From: CAZTYW01 sp964617695
Lineage (GTDB): Bacteria > Chloroflexota > Dehalococcoidia > UBA2247 > RBG-13-53-26
Direction of reading: 5' to 3'
Length of the DNA: 64,000 nt
NCBI GenBank assembly: GCA_964617695.1
Contig: CAZTYW010000002.1
Coordinates: 13,140-77,139 of the forward strand
In this document: piece after piece, positions 51,977 through 61,646 of the stretch
How the letters are laid out: each line of letters starts with the position of its first letter
How positions within the stretch are numbered: the stretch's first letter is position 1
Made by a program: the position numbers and the translations under genes
The notes under the pieces: model-generated
The model's database searches: none
Seen by the model: only the letters and a program-made list of their open reading frames with translations
Told to the model about the DNA's origin: nothing

Positions 51977-52945
51977 TTACTTGACTCTCCTCTTCTTCAA
52001 CGTTGAGACAGGCAGTGAAAACCGGTACAGGTATCCGCCAAGATCGACGACAGTATCCAGGACCCTCTTTATCTCCTCTTCACTCTCGGCGTCGAACATC
52101 GAAGCCAGGGCGGAAATGAATTTGGCCCCGGAGTCCGCTACTCCTTCGACGGGGCCAAAACAGCCCCGGCACGGGATATTGATGTTAATGCAGGCCTCCC
52201 CGCACCCGGCGCGGGTGGCAGGCCCTGAACAGAGTATCCCCTGTGCCAGGAAACAGGTCTCAGGGTCAGCCTCGACTTCATGGATTCTCTTGATTTCTTT
52301 TATGGCAATCCTGTCGGGTTTGGATCTGTTGCGCGGGCAGGTATCACACAGAGCCTTGTGAGGCGCCAGCGTTGATCCTCTGGGCGGGAGTTTGCCCTCC
52401 AGGACAGCAGTTACGGCGTTTACCACCAGGTCGGGTGGTGGTGGGCAGCCAGGCAGGTAGTAGTCAACGTCGATGATCTGGTTGAGCGCGTGGACCTGGT
52501 CATAGAACTCGGGGAGTGTCAGCACTCTACCGTTGATCTGGGTTTTGGCCTGCGGATAGTTCCCATTTGGGTTCACCACGGTCGGGGCGTCGCGGTAGAC
52601 CCAATTGAAGATATCCTCTTTTGACCGGAAGTTGGCCAGCCCGGGAGTCCCGCCAAGACAGGCGCACGCGCCAAAAGCCAGGACGAGCTGACATTTCTTC
52701 CTCAGCAGCCTGGCGACCTCTTGCTGCTCTGAGTTTCTTACATGCCCATTGATTATGCCCAGTGCGACTTCGCCGTCCTTCCAGGCTTCGGCATGGTGGT
52801 ACTTGAAATCGAGGGCGACCGGCCACAGGACGAGGTCAACGGCTGCCGCCACATCCAGAATCGCTTCGTTTATGTCGACGACGGCTTCGTCGCAACCACC
52901 ACAAGAGCCGAGCCAGCAGATGGCAACCTTGGGTTTGTCTGCCAT
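51977..52945 (-). CDS. [NiFe] hydrogenase small subunit (MvhG-like)
   Basis: A 322-residue iron-sulfur subunit that relays electrons from the NiFe site. Proximal-cluster ligands are in 'CWLGSCGGCDEAVVD', 'AFGACACLGGTPGLANF' and 'YLPGCPPPPDLV'; further cysteines ('LCDTCPRNR', 'LCSGPATRAGCGEACININI', 'PCRGCFGP') supply medial and distal clusters. There is no twin-arginine signal, so it is cytoplasmic. It is 18 bases from the large-subunit gene. Confidence 0.93.
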   Translation of the reverse strand: MADKPKVAICWLGSCGGCDEAVVDINEAILDVAAAVDLVLWPVALDFKYHHAEAWKDGEVALGIINGHVRNSEQQEVARLLRKKCQLVLAFGACACLGGTPGLANFRSKEDIFNWVYRDAPTVVNPNGNYPQAKTQINGRVLTLPEFYDQVHALNQIIDVDYYLPGCPPPPDLVVNAVTAVLEGKLPPRGSTLAPHKALCDTCPRNRSKPDRIAIKEIKRIHEVEADPETCFLAQGILCSGPATRAGCGEACININIPCRGCFGPVEGVADSGAKFISALASMFDAESEEEIKRVLDTVVDLGGYLYRFSLPVSTLKKRRVK

Positions 52946-52985
52946 ACTATCCTCCTTGTCTTCAGTGGGTTCTTCTCCTCCGCGC

Positions 52986-53420
52986 TCACTTTCTCTTCCG
53001 GGCTTTTGTGGTAGCTGAGGCGGTATCGGTGCTCCATAACGGACCCAGTGGCGCTATGCTGTCACTCATCTTCTTCACAAAGCTTGGGATGGCCTTGCCT
53101 TCGGCGTCCACGGACAGCTCCACCCTGAGCCTCTGCCTTTCAATGCCATAGGCTTCCAGCAGTTTCTGAAGCAGATATGCTCTTCTCTTTGCCTCGAAAT
53201 TGCCATCCTGAAAATGGCAGTCTCCCTCCGGGCAGCCAAGTATCAGCACTCCGTCCGCTCCTTGCTTGAACGCGTCGAGGACGTGCGTAGTGTCGATCCT
53301 CCCGCTGCAGATGACAGGTATCCAGTTCTTTATCTTGGAGGAGAGCTTTTCCTCGTCGGTTAGATAGCCCCACCCGAACTTGCAGGAGAAACAGACCAGT
53401 TTCGGCTCGTAATCACTCAA
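52986..53420 (-). CDS. MvhD-type iron-sulfur electron-transfer subunit
   Basis: A 144-residue protein of the methyl-viologen-reducing hydrogenase delta family. 'LVCFSCKFGWGYL', 'VICSGRIDTTHVLDAF' and 'GADGVLILGCPEGDCHFQ' give the conserved cysteines, which bind a [2Fe-2S] cluster in known members. In methanogens MvhD bridges the hydrogenase to HdrA; here it lies between the small-subunit gene and a GltD-like flavoprotein gene, so it probably bridges to that protein. The basic C-terminus ('STDTASATTKARKRK') is unusual. Confidence 0.9.
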   Translation of the reverse strand: MSDYEPKLVCFSCKFGWGYLTDEEKLSSKIKNWIPVICSGRIDTTHVLDAFKQGADGVLILGCPEGDCHFQDGNFEAKRRAYLLQKLLEAYGIERQRLRVELSVDAEGKAIPSFVKKMSDSIAPLGPLWSTDTASATTKARKRK

Positions 53421-53432
53421 TTTGACCCTCCT

Positions 53433-55223
53433 TCACAGGGATGCGTATACTCTGGCGATTCGTGACTCGGTCTCGTCCTCGGCCAGTTTCCTGGCGTCCG
53501 AGGGACAGGCTGCAACACACATTCCGCAGGACTTGCACCTGAACATATCTGTCTTGGATACGGTCCTTCCGTCAACCCTCACCAACTGGGCTGCCTCGTA
53601 GTTGCAGGCGTATACACATATGCCACAGCCGCTACACCTGTCCTCATCTACCTCAACCGGATTCAGTGACCTCTGAAGGCCGATCGATACGCAGGCCTTG
53701 CAGGATACACACGGTCCGCAGACCAGACACCTTTTGGCTTCCTCTATCGCCTCTTTTAGCGTGAAGCCTCTCTCAAACAACTGGAAATGCATCCTCTTCT
53801 CAGGTGGAACCCAGAGCACATCGGGCTCAGCCTTGTAGCTAGACCTCGCCGGGCTTTCGTAACCCTCGTAGTCCCTTTGACGGCCCTCCCTCATGTCCAG
53901 TCCTCTGAGGTGCCTCTCTATGGACTCGGCAGCTATGACTCCCTCCTGCATGGCTTCAACCATGAAGCCGATTCTCCTGACATCCCCACCTATGAATACT
54001 GAGGGATTGTTCGGGCTTTGCAGTGTGACGTGATCGACCGCAAGCCGGCCCCTCTCGTCCAGCAGCCCTTCCTTTTGCAGGAATGGTCTATCTGGTGCCT
54101 GTCCTATGGTGACAATCAGGATATCTCCAGCCAGGTCTACGCAGTCAGCACAGTCGAACTTCGGATTGAACCCGTCGTCGTCGAAAACGTTGGTGCACCT
54201 CGGCGAGTTGATTCCCTTGAATTTCCTTCCCTCGCCAAAGATCTTCCTCACACCCCGTGAGTAGACTATCTTTATTCCCTCTTCCCAGGCACCCCTTATC
54301 TCATCCTCATCAGCCGGTATTCCATCCTGGGAAGTCTTGTCCTCACATTCCAGTGAGACGATGGTTGTCTCTGCTCCCTGCCTCCTGGCCGACCTGGCCA
54401 CGTCAAACGCTACATTTCCACCGCCAATGACGATGACCTTCTTGTCTCTGAAATAGTCCGGTGGTGTGTTTCCATGACTGACCTCGTAGAGGTAGGTGTG
54501 ACCGTACATCACCCCCGAGTAGTCCTGGCCTTCCACCACCTGTCCGTCAAAGGTAAGGACTCTGGGGTACGGTGAGCCTGCCGCTAGGAAGACCGCCCGG
54601 TAGCCATCGTTCCTCAGCCTCTCGAGCGTCATTCTGCCCTCGCCCACCCTGCTGCCATACTTGACGTCTATCCCGGCAACCCTCGCCAGATTGTCCAGGG
54701 TTGTCTGCAGGATGTCCTTGGGCAGGCGGTAGTCCGGCACCAGCCATAACGCTCCGCCCAGTCTGTCGGCTGATTCAAATACCGTTACCCTGTATCCCTT
54801 CTTGCTCAAGGTGTGGGCGCACATCAGGCCGCCCGGTCCCCCGCCGATTACGGCCACGTTCTCCTTGTCCTTGACTACGTTGAACTCCTCTTTGTCCTTC
54901 AGGTAGTCCGTGTAGGAGTCGGAAAGGAACCTCTTGAGGAGCCTTCTGCGGATGGCTCCGCCTCTGGTCTTGTAGTTGCATTCAAGCTCGCACAGGCCGC
55001 AGATATAGCCGCAGATGTTGAAGAACGGATTCTTCTCGTACAGATAGTCGCCGATCTGGATGATGCCCTCACGGGCCAACCCTGGGTTCTCAGGGAGAAG
55101 CGATATGAGCACGTTTGTTCTTTGAATATCCTCATTGATGGGGCACTTGATCTGACAGGGTGGGAGGAATTGCTTTACTGCTGCCTCCACGTGCCCTGTC
55201 CCTTTACCTTCCGTTTTCCACAC
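53433..55223 (-). CDS. GltD-like FAD/NAD(P) oxidoreductase with extra [4Fe-4S] clusters
   Basis: A 596-residue flavoprotein. The N-terminal Fer4_20-type cluster domain has 'CQIKCP' and 'ICGYICGLCELEC'. A two-dinucleotide-binding domain follows, with FAD in 'VAVIGGGPGGLMCAHTL' and NAD(P) in 'VIVIGGGNVAFDVARSAR'. The C-terminal region has a cysteine row 'CLVCGPCVSCKAC' and two ferredoxin motifs ('CSGCGICVYAC', 'CKSCGMCVAACP'). It resembles the glutamate synthase small subunit and NfnB-type enzymes more than HdrA. It may pass H2-derived electrons to NAD(P) and/or ferredoxin. GTG 55223 is chosen because AAAGGAGGG lies just upstream; the open frame continues to 55331. Confidence 0.87.
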   Translation of the reverse strand: MWKTEGKGTGHVEAAVKQFLPPCQIKCPINEDIQRTNVLISLLPENPGLAREGIIQIGDYLYEKNPFFNICGYICGLCELECNYKTRGGAIRRRLLKRFLSDSYTDYLKDKEEFNVVKDKENVAVIGGGPGGLMCAHTLSKKGYRVTVFESADRLGGALWLVPDYRLPKDILQTTLDNLARVAGIDVKYGSRVGEGRMTLERLRNDGYRAVFLAAGSPYPRVLTFDGQVVEGQDYSGVMYGHTYLYEVSHGNTPPDYFRDKKVIVIGGGNVAFDVARSARRQGAETTIVSLECEDKTSQDGIPADEDEIRGAWEEGIKIVYSRGVRKIFGEGRKFKGINSPRCTNVFDDDGFNPKFDCADCVDLAGDILIVTIGQAPDRPFLQKEGLLDERGRLAVDHVTLQSPNNPSVFIGGDVRRIGFMVEAMQEGVIAAESIERHLRGLDMREGRQRDYEGYESPARSSYKAEPDVLWVPPEKRMHFQLFERGFTLKEAIEEAKRCLVCGPCVSCKACVSIGLQRSLNPVEVDEDRCSGCGICVYACNYEAAQLVRVDGRTVSKTDMFRCKSCGMCVAACPSDARKLAEDETESRIARVYASL

Positions 55224-55974
55224 TTTGCCCTCCTTTGCTAGCTGCTGCACATGGTTGCGGTAGATATGCTTCGGTGAGACTGAGCTGGTGGGCTGAATGT
55301 AGAAGCGACCGATTGAGGTCCCTGGGCTCAATAGGTGCCGAGAGCTGTCGTGGTTCTAGTGACCACTGATCTGCGAGGAATCAGGAGGTCATGAGAAGAA
55401 CGGTTTCGACACGGCACTTGCAGTGCCCTGTCTCGGCTCCCATATCTTGCCAGCGTGACACCGTTTCAGCGTCACGCCGGGAACCTACAGCACCGCTTCT
55501 TCTCTTTTCAGACCCCTGTGGGTTTTGTGGCTGGGTACTTCGTTGCGTCTCCTTCCGCTCGCTTGTCTTGCCGGATAGTGTTTGCTACCGCGGCCCATTG
55601 TGTGGCAACAGGTGTTGCCCGGTCCCTTCCACGTATATGATAACACGTCGTGCGGGTGTTGGCTAGGAACTTCCGCTCTATTTGCCGGGGTGGACGAAGG
55701 TGCAATACTGGTGGCCAGAAGTACTGGCAGTCTTCATAACGAACATCGGACCGCGATCCCCCGATACCGTACAGTCGCCAGGGTGGCAGGATCGGTACGG
55801 CCGCTTCGGTCGCCGTCCACGGATGCTACAATCGAGCACGTTAGTGAAAGAGCATAACCGTATCCGCAGAAACATATGCGTGTGGAACGCCGAGGCCAGA
55901 GGTGCGAACTTCGGCAGGGACGTACTGCGTGGTTGGCCTTGCACCGGCTCCGTCTTCTGCTCTGGCAGTGGTGG
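55224..55974. other. Long non-coding interval upstream of the hydrogenase operon
   Basis: About 750 bases with no convincing gene. It should hold the hydrogenase promoter (leftward). Small dyads are present: GCGTGAC/GTCACGC (55453-55477) with an 11-base loop, and GGCAAC/GTTGCC (55604-55619). None matches a regulator site I know. Open frames here are short, Cys/Arg/Pro-biased and lack ribosome sites. Confidence 0.45.
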
Positions 55975-56466
55975 CTATCCTGCCGCGCCGTCGGCGCCGC
56001 CCATCGCCACTTCCTTCAAGACCATGTCCTCCGCCAGCGGTATTGCCCTCTCAACCTGCGGGGTGCATTGCTCAGAGAAGGTGACCACGTCCTCGGCTTC
56101 GATAGCGAAGAGTATGACCTCCTGAGGCATATCCAGCCTCAGGGTCTCGCCCAGCGCCAGGGCACCAAGCAGCCCAACGCCGTGGAGAGTAGCTGCATGG
56201 CGGGCCTGATCGAAGTCACTGGGGGACAGCCTGTAGATCGTGCCGGGCTTGCCGCCCTTTGTCTGGATAGAGTCAATGACGATGACCCGCTCGTACCCGA
56301 TCACCATGTCGAGGAGGCTCAGCCCCGATACTGAGGAAGCGGTCACCACCAAATCCTCACGGTTTTGCAGCCTGTCCTGCAGCCGCTCGACTACCCGAAA
56401 ACCGACGCTATCGTCGCTAACGATGGGGTTTCCCATTCCCAGAATCAAGGTTCTCGCTGTGTTCAC
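55975..56466 (-). CDS. Hydrogenase maturation protease
   Basis: A 163-residue nickel-dependent endopeptidase that trims the C-terminal tail of a [NiFe] large subunit. 'LILGMGNPIVSDDSVGFRVV' contains the family GxGNxxxxDDxxG motif with its metal-binding acidic residue, 'VIVIDSIQTKGGKPGTIY' the second acidic ligand, and 'HGVGLLGALALGETL' the histidine. Its likely substrate is the large subunit encoded at 50495-51958. It starts with GTG, 55 bases after radA, and is separated from the hydrogenase genes by the 750-bp gap. Confidence 0.92.
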   Translation of the reverse strand: MNTARTLILGMGNPIVSDDSVGFRVVERLQDRLQNREDLVVTASSVSGLSLLDMVIGYERVIVIDSIQTKGGKPGTIYRLSPSDFDQARHAATLHGVGLLGALALGETLRLDMPQEVILFAIEAEDVVTFSEQCTPQVERAIPLAEDMVLKEVAMGGADGAAG

Positions 56467-56521
56467 GGTGCTTTTCTTTAATCCTGTGAAGGTCTGCGGT
56501 CGCCTCTGGGCGTGTCCGCTT

Positions 56522-57907
56522 CTACGGGTCTGGCTTTGACTTGCTTTTCAGTGCCACGCGCAGGGCCTCGGCGACTGAGTCAACGCCTGCTATGTCCATG
56601 CCTGCCGGTGGGGTGAGCCTGTTCAGAGAAGCTCTGGGCCCGACGCAACGGGTAAAGCCCTGTCTTGCTGCCTCAGCAAGCCTGCGCTCCATTTGAGATA
56701 CACCTCTTACCTCACCACTCAGCCCGATCTCCCCCACTGCCACCAGATCAGGGCCGATCTCTTTTCCAGTGAAGCTCGAGGCAATCGACAGGGCTACAGC
56801 CAGATCGACTGCCGGCTCACTGATCCTGAGACCCCCGACGACGTTGACGATGATGTCGTCGGTGGACAGCCGCAGCCCGGCCCTCTTGGTCAGAACGGCG
56901 ACAATCAGCACCAACCGGTTAAGGTCTATGCCATTGGCGGTGCGCCTGGGCATACCGAAACTGGTGGCGTTGTTCAGCGCCTGTATTTCCACCAGCAGTG
57001 GTCGGCTCCCTTCCAGCGTAGGGGCCACCACTGAGCCGACCGCCCGCTGGGAGCGATCGGACAGGAAGACAACAGAGGGATTGTCCACCTCACACAAACC
57101 CTGCTCCCTCATTTCGAATATGCCTACTTCGTTGGTGGCCCCGAAGCGGTTCTTGACGCCGCGGAGCAGCCTGTAGGCGCTGAAGGATTCCCCCTCGAGA
57201 TACAGGACTGCATCAACAATGTGCTCCAGGACCTTCGGGCCGGCGATGGCGCCTTCCTTGGTAACGTGTCCGGTAATGATCAACGGCGTACCCGACGCCT
57301 TCGCCCACTGCATCAGCATAAGTGTGCATTCTCTTATCTGGGATATGCTGCCTGGTGCCCCATCGAGGTCTCTTTGACAGACCGTTTGAATGGAATCGAT
57401 GACTCCCAGGCTGGGCGATATTGCCTCCATCTGCTGAAGAATGACCTCTGCGTCAGTCTCCGTCAGGAGGTACAGCCGCTCGCCCCTGATTCCCAAACGG
57501 TCCGCTCGCATGCGTGTCTGGTACGATGACTCCTCGCCCGAGGCGTACACCACCTTCTTACCTTGCTGGGCAACGCCGGCTGACACCTGGAGGAGCAGTG
57601 TGGACTTCCCGATGCCCGGGTCACCGCTGATGAGGGTCAGGGAGCCGGGCACTACTCCCCCTCCGAGCACCCTGTTGAACTCGCTCAGGGGGGGAACGAG
57701 GCGCGGCCTTTCTTCGGCGACTATCTCCGATAGCTGGCGGACCGGGCCCTCTGCCGGAGAGGTGAAGTTGCGCCGTCCCTTGGGGGCGCTGGCTCGGGTC
57801 TCGACGAAGGTGTTCCAACCCTGGCAGTCGGGGCAACGTCCCAACCACTTGGGACTCTCTCTGCCACACTGCTCGCAGATGAAATGAGTTCTCGGCGGCT
57901 TGTTCAC
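56522..57907 (-). CDS. radA: DNA repair protein RadA/Sms
   Basis: A 461-residue RecA-like helicase acting in recombinational repair and branch migration. The N-terminal zinc finger ('CEQCGRESPKWLGRCPDC'), Walker A 'SGDPGIGKSTLLLQV', the RadA-specific 'RGVKNRFGATNEVGIFE' (KNRFG) and a C-terminal Lon-like domain ('VGEIGLSGEVRGVSQMERRL') are all present and in order. It lies downstream of clpC, as in many bacteria, but a terminator stands between them. Confidence 0.97.
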   Translation of the reverse strand: MNKPPRTHFICEQCGRESPKWLGRCPDCQGWNTFVETRASAPKGRRNFTSPAEGPVRQLSEIVAEERPRLVPPLSEFNRVLGGGVVPGSLTLISGDPGIGKSTLLLQVSAGVAQQGKKVVYASGEESSYQTRMRADRLGIRGERLYLLTETDAEVILQQMEAISPSLGVIDSIQTVCQRDLDGAPGSISQIRECTLMLMQWAKASGTPLIITGHVTKEGAIAGPKVLEHIVDAVLYLEGESFSAYRLLRGVKNRFGATNEVGIFEMREQGLCEVDNPSVVFLSDRSQRAVGSVVAPTLEGSRPLLVEIQALNNATSFGMPRRTANGIDLNRLVLIVAVLTKRAGLRLSTDDIIVNVVGGLRISEPAVDLAVALSIASSFTGKEIGPDLVAVGEIGLSGEVRGVSQMERRLAEAARQGFTRCVGPRASLNRLTPPAGMDIAGVDSVAEALRVALKSKSKPDP

Positions 57908-57926
57908 TGCCGGTGCCTTTCAACAA

Positions 57927-57954
57927 AAGGGGAGCACCTTCTGGTGCTCCCCTT
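57927..57954 (-). terminator. Terminator of clpC
   Basis: AAGGGGAGCACC and GGTGCTCCCCTT pair perfectly (12 bp, TTCT loop in plus-strand reading). On the minus strand it is followed by TTTTGTTG, 27 bases after the clpC stop. radA begins 20 bases further on. Confidence 0.8.
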
Positions 57955-57981
57955 CCAGATTTTCATTCCCGCCAGTCTTGG

Positions 57982-60444
57982 CTAAGAGGGTGATTCCACC
58001 GCAGCCATGGAGCGCACCCTGATCTCGTCGCCGTCACGGTCAATGCATACCGTATCGCCGGGGCCGAATTCGTCGCGGAGTAGCATCTCGGACAGTTCGT
58101 CCTCAATCGTAGTCTGAATTGCCCGTCGCAACGGCCGAGCGCCAAAGGTCTCGTCGTAGCCTTTCTCGCTGAGAAGGTCCTTTGCCTCGTCCGTCACTGC
58201 CAGTCCGATGCCCCTCTCGATGAGCTGGGCTCTCAGCGGCCGCAGCATGAGGTCAACGATCTGACGGATGTGATCCTTCGTAAGATGATGGAACACAACT
58301 ACGCCGTCGAGACGGTTCAAGAATTCCGGTCTAAACGTCTTCTTCAATTCCTCCAGGAGCTTCTCTTTCATCCGTTCGTAAGAGCGCTGTCTCGTTTTAC
58401 CTTCATCGACGCGGCTCACAAAGCCCATGACGGCATCCTTCTTGATCAGTTCGGCGCCGATGTTGCTCGTCATGGCTATGATGCTGTTCCGGAAGTCGAC
58501 CCTCCTGCCTTTAGCGTCGGTCAGGTGGCCGTCATCAAAAATCTGCAGCAGGATGTTGAACACGTCCGGATGCGCTTTTTCGATTTCGTCCAGCAGGATA
58601 GCAGTGTAGGACTTCCGCCTTACTGCCTCTGTAAGCTGGCCACCTTCTTCGTAGCCCACATAGCCAGGGGGCGCACCTACCAGACGCGCCACCGCGTGCT
58701 TCTCCATGAACTCGGACATGTCAAGGCGAATCAGATTCTCCTCGCTGCCGAACATGAATTCGGACAGCGCCCTGACAAGCTCCGTTTTCCCCACACCGGT
58801 AGGTCCGAGGAAGATGAAGCTGCCAATAGGCCGCCTGGGGTCTTTGAGACCGGTGCGAGCGCGCCTCACCGCCTTGGCAACAGCAGTGATTGCCTCATCC
58901 TGAGCTATGATGCGCTGGTGCAAGGCCTCTTCCATATGCAGCAGACGCGTGGCCTCGTCCGCGGCCAGCTTGGACACCGGGATGCCAGTCCACATGCTTA
59001 CCACCTCGGTAATATCCTCGTCTGTCACTACGGGCTTCTCCCGGGTCATCTCGGCTTGCCAGTTGTCTTCCAGTTGCCTGATCTTGTCAGAGAGCTGGAC
59101 TTCGCGGTCCCGCAGCTCTACAGCATACTCGTATTGCTGGCCAGTGATGGCCGCTTCTTTGTCTTGACGCACCGTATCCAGCGCCCTTCTTGTGTCTTTC
59201 AAGCCAATGGGGATCATGCCTCCCCTGAGACGCACTCGGGATGCGGCCTCGTCCACCAGATCGATCGCTTTGTCTGGTAAGAAACGGTCAGCGATATACC
59301 GGGACGACAGGTTTGCTGCGACCCTTATTGCCTCGTCGCTGATTGTCAGTTGGTGGTGTTCCTCGTAGCGTTCTTTTATACCCTGTATTATTTCGATAGT
59401 CTGCTCTACCGTGGGTTCTTCCACCAGGATGGGCTGGAAGCGGCGCTCCAGGGCAGCATCCTTCTCTACGTGCTTCCGGTAGTCATCGAGCGTGGTGGCT
59501 CCGATGCACTGCAATTCCCCGCGAGCCAGGGAGGGCTTCAGAATATTGGCCGCGTCAACAGCGCCCTCAGCAGCACCGGCGCCCACTATGGTGTGCATCT
59601 CATCGACGAACAGCACGCAGTTGCCGGCACCCTTCAGTTCCTCAATGACCTTCTTCAGTCTTTCCTCGAATTCGCCGCGATACTTGGTGCCTGCCACCAG
59701 GGCTCCCATGTCCAGGGCCACCACCCTCTTGCCCTGCAACGTGTGCGGCACTTCACCTGCCACGATACGATGTGACAGCCCCTCGACAATCGCCGTCTTG
59801 CCCACTCCAGGTTCGCCGATGAGGACAGGGTTGTTCTTGGTGCGTCTCGACAGGATCTGGATTACACGCTGAATCTCTTTGACTCGCCCGATGACGGGAT
59901 CAAGCTTTCCGCTGCGGGCCATGGCAGTCAGGTCCATGCCTAGCTGGTCCAGAGTCGGGGTACGGCTGGCCGGGCGGTTTCCGCCCTGGGCTTGGCCAGT
60001 GGTCTGATTCAGGATACGGTTGGTCTCCGCCCGGGCACGCTCCAGGTTGACCCCCAGGCTTTCCAGTACGCCGCCAGCCACGCCTTCACCTTCTCGCAGT
60101 AAGCCCAGGAGCAGGTGTTCGGTGCCGACATAGTTGTGGTTCAGACGCCGTGCCTCGTCTACGGCCAGCTCTATGACCTTCTTGGCTCGCGGCGTAAGCC
60201 CCACTTCGCCCGAGGTCGTTTTCTCCCCCCGGCCAATTATGAACTCTACGGCGGCGCGTACCTTGTTCAGGTTGACTCCGAGGTTCGTCAACACCCTGGC
60301 GGCAACGCCCTCACTCTCACGTACCAGCCCAAGCAAAATGTGCTCAGTGCCAATGTAATTATGGTTGAACCTCTGCGCTTCCTCTTGGGCATAGGTAAGA
60401 GAGCGTCGGGCCCGCTCGGAGAACTTCTCGAATCTACTTGCCAT
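57982..60444 (-). CDS. clpC: ATP-dependent Clp protease ATP-binding subunit ClpC
   Basis: An 820-residue HSP100 unfoldase that feeds proteins to ClpP. It has two N-terminal Clp repeats ('[20 protein letters not shown]', '[20 protein letters not shown]'), a first AAA+ module with '[15 protein letters not shown]', a middle coiled-coil/UVR-like segment ('[20 protein letters not shown]'), and a second AAA+ module with '[20 protein letters not shown]'. The C-terminal domain ends in 'VESPS'. Its promoter and a possible operator lie at 60456-60503. No mcsA/mcsB/ctsR genes are adjacent. Confidence 0.97.
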   Translation of the reverse strand: MASRFEKFSERARRSLTYAQEEAQRFNHNYIGTEHILLGLVRESEGVAARVLTNLGVNLNKVRAAVEFIIGRGEKTTSGEVGLTPRAKKVIELAVDEARRLNHNYVGTEHLLLGLLREGEGVAGGVLESLGVNLERARAETNRILNQTTGQAQGGNRPASRTPTLDQLGMDLTAMARSGKLDPVIGRVKEIQRVIQILSRRTKNNPVLIGEPGVGKTAIVEGLSHRIVAGEVPHTLQGKRVVALDMGALVAGTKYRGEFEERLKKVIEELKGAGNCVLFVDEMHTIVGAGAAEGAVDAANILKPSLARGELQCIGATTLDDYRKHVEKDAALERRFQPILVEEPTVEQTIEIIQGIKERYEEHHQLTISDEAIRVAANLSSRYIADRFLPDKAIDLVDEAASRVRLRGGMIPIGLKDTRRALDTVRQDKEAAITGQQYEYAVELRDREVQLSDKIRQLEDNWQAEMTREKPVVTDEDITEVVSMWTGIPVSKLAADEATRLLHMEEALHQRIIAQDEAITAVAKAVRRARTGLKDPRRPIGSFIFLGPTGVGKTELVRALSEFMFGSEENLIRLDMSEFMEKHAVARLVGAPPGYVGYEEGGQLTEAVRRKSYTAILLDEIEKAHPDVFNILLQIFDDGHLTDAKGRRVDFRNSIIAMTSNIGAELIKKDAVMGFVSRVDEGKTRQRSYERMKEKLLEELKKTFRPEFLNRLDGVVVFHHLTKDHIRQIVDLMLRPLRAQLIERGIGLAVTDEAKDLLSEKGYDETFGARPLRRAIQTTIEDELSEMLLRDEFGPGDTVCIDRDGDEIRVRSMAAVESPS

Positions 60445-60455
60445 AATCCCTTCTC

Positions 60456-60483
60456 ATTTTACCACAATTTCGCCTTCAAACAA
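60456..60483 (-). promoter_or_regulatory. Promoter of clpC
   Basis: On the minus strand, TTGTTT (60478-60483) and TAAAAT (60456-60461) are separated by 16 bases, with AGAAGGGA close to ATG 60444. The predicted leader is very short. Confidence 0.55.
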
Positions 60484-60486
60484 GAA

Positions 60487-60503
60487 CCACGAAAGTATCG
60501 TGG
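60487..60503. promoter_or_regulatory. Inverted repeat next to the clpC -35 box
   Basis: CCACGA and TCGTGG are separated by AAGTA, 3 bases upstream of the -35 hexamer of clpC. The position suits an operator or activator site. It is not the CtsR direct repeat nor the CIRCE element. Confidence 0.35.
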
Positions 60504-60602
60504 GCTAAACAATATATGCCGAAAATGTGTTTTTTGCAACCCCCTCCGCGGACACAGGTTGCCTCCGTCCGTGTCGCCCATGAGGATCGAGACTCACAAT
60601 CC

Positions 60603-60631
60603 TTGTTTCGACCCCCATTTTCTGGTAGATT
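60603..60631 (+). promoter_or_regulatory. Promoter of the tRNA-Ala gene
   Basis: TTGTTT (60603-60608) and TAGATT (60626-60631) with 17 bases between, 12 bases before the mature tRNA 5' end. Confidence 0.55.
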
Positions 60632-60643
60632 AGACATTGATCT

Positions 60644-60718
60644 GGGGCTGTGGCTCAGAGGGAGAGCGTCTGACTGGCAGTCAGAAGGTCGGGGGTTCGA
60701 GTCCCCCCAGCTCCACCA
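60644..60718 (+). tRNA. tRNA-Ala, anticodon GGC
   Basis: A 75-base cloverleaf can be drawn fully: acceptor stem GGGGCTG/CAGCTCC with the G3-U70 wobble pair that defines alanine tRNAs, D stem GCTC/GAGC, anticodon stem TCTGA/TCAGA with loop CTGGCAG (anticodon GGC, reads GCC/GCU), variable loop AGGTC, T stem GGGGG/CCCCC with TTCGAGT. The discriminator is A and CCA is encoded. It has its own promoter and a terminator-like stem about 110 bases downstream. Confidence 0.97.
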
Positions 60719-60825
60719 GGCATCATCACCCAACCGTTCCTTCATCCTGGCGTCCCCTCAAAACGCTTGATGCCAACGACGTCTGCGCGCCCCAGCTTCT
60801 TTTCATCTCCCATTCAAGGCGGCAA

Positions 60826-60863
60826 AAAGGGAGAGGCCTCACCCCCCGACAACCTCTCCCTTT
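60826..60863 (+). terminator. Terminator-like stem downstream of tRNA-Ala
   Basis: AAAGGGAGAGG and CCTCTCCCTTT form an 11-bp stem with a 16-base loop, flanked by A's on the left and followed by TCTCGG. It could end the tRNA transcript. Confidence 0.55.
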
Positions 60864-61646
60864 TCTCGGTGCGATCCGAGAATCCTCTCGGCCGCAGCCT
60901 TGGTCTGCGCAGGATGACTCGTGTTCCGTTTGATTTCACAGCCTAACATCGCCGGATTACGGGACGGTTAATAACTTCGGGCGGAAATAAAGCCAAGGTT
61001 TCAAAAAGGTTACAATCAGTTAAGGTTGGTCAGTGCCGCGCCCACCAACCTCGAACCCGCACCTCACCCCCGCGTTCTTGGGTCCAGGTCTGTCGCAGCC
61101 GGAATCCCCTGACTCTGTTGTGGGGCCACACTCTTCGCTTAAAAGGACGGGCCGCAGCAAAGGTTCGGATAGCTATCCCCCAAGGGGGGTGAGTCCAAAC
61201 AGGGATAACTCTCTCCACCACCTCCACCACAGCCCACCGTTAACACCCTGTGTCCCGATGGACACTTCAGCGACCTTCGCTGCCGTACCTCACCCATCCA
61301 AGGCTACCACAATCAAGGTTAAAAGGGGGTCAAGGAGGGTTAGCGGGGAGTTGCAAAGGGGTTGCATTGCTGTGAGACACAGCCCGCTACTGCCTGTGCG
61401 ATTCCGCCGCACACTGGTTTGCCTGTTGCCAGGTCTGCCCGTGGCATACGGCCAACGGACTTACAGTTGGCAAAAGGGCTACAATCTACTCCTGGAAGGC
61501 AGGCCCCTGCCTTCGGGAGCATGCAGCACCGCCCGGTATGCCGAAAGAGAGCAGCAATCGCCCTCTAACGCTGTCTGCCGGGAGTCGCTGTAAGCGAAGA
61601 AGTCCGGCCCATCAACGGCAGATCGCACAGCGAGGTAACACGGGAC
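60864..61646 (+). other. Long non-coding interval before the degraded regulator
   Basis: About 780 bases without a supported gene. Several open frames exist, but their translations are Pro/Arg/Ser-rich and lack ribosome sites. I looked for tmRNA, SRP RNA and RNase P signatures and saw none. A TACAAT box near 61485 might belong to a promoter for the downstream regulator remnant. The region may be decayed coding DNA, in keeping with the two broken genes that follow. Confidence 0.4.

Noticed and set aside
60864..61646. Hidden ncRNA such as tmRNA, SRP RNA or RNase P RNA
   Set aside because: None of their conserved sequence elements could be found by eye; only small hairpins are present.
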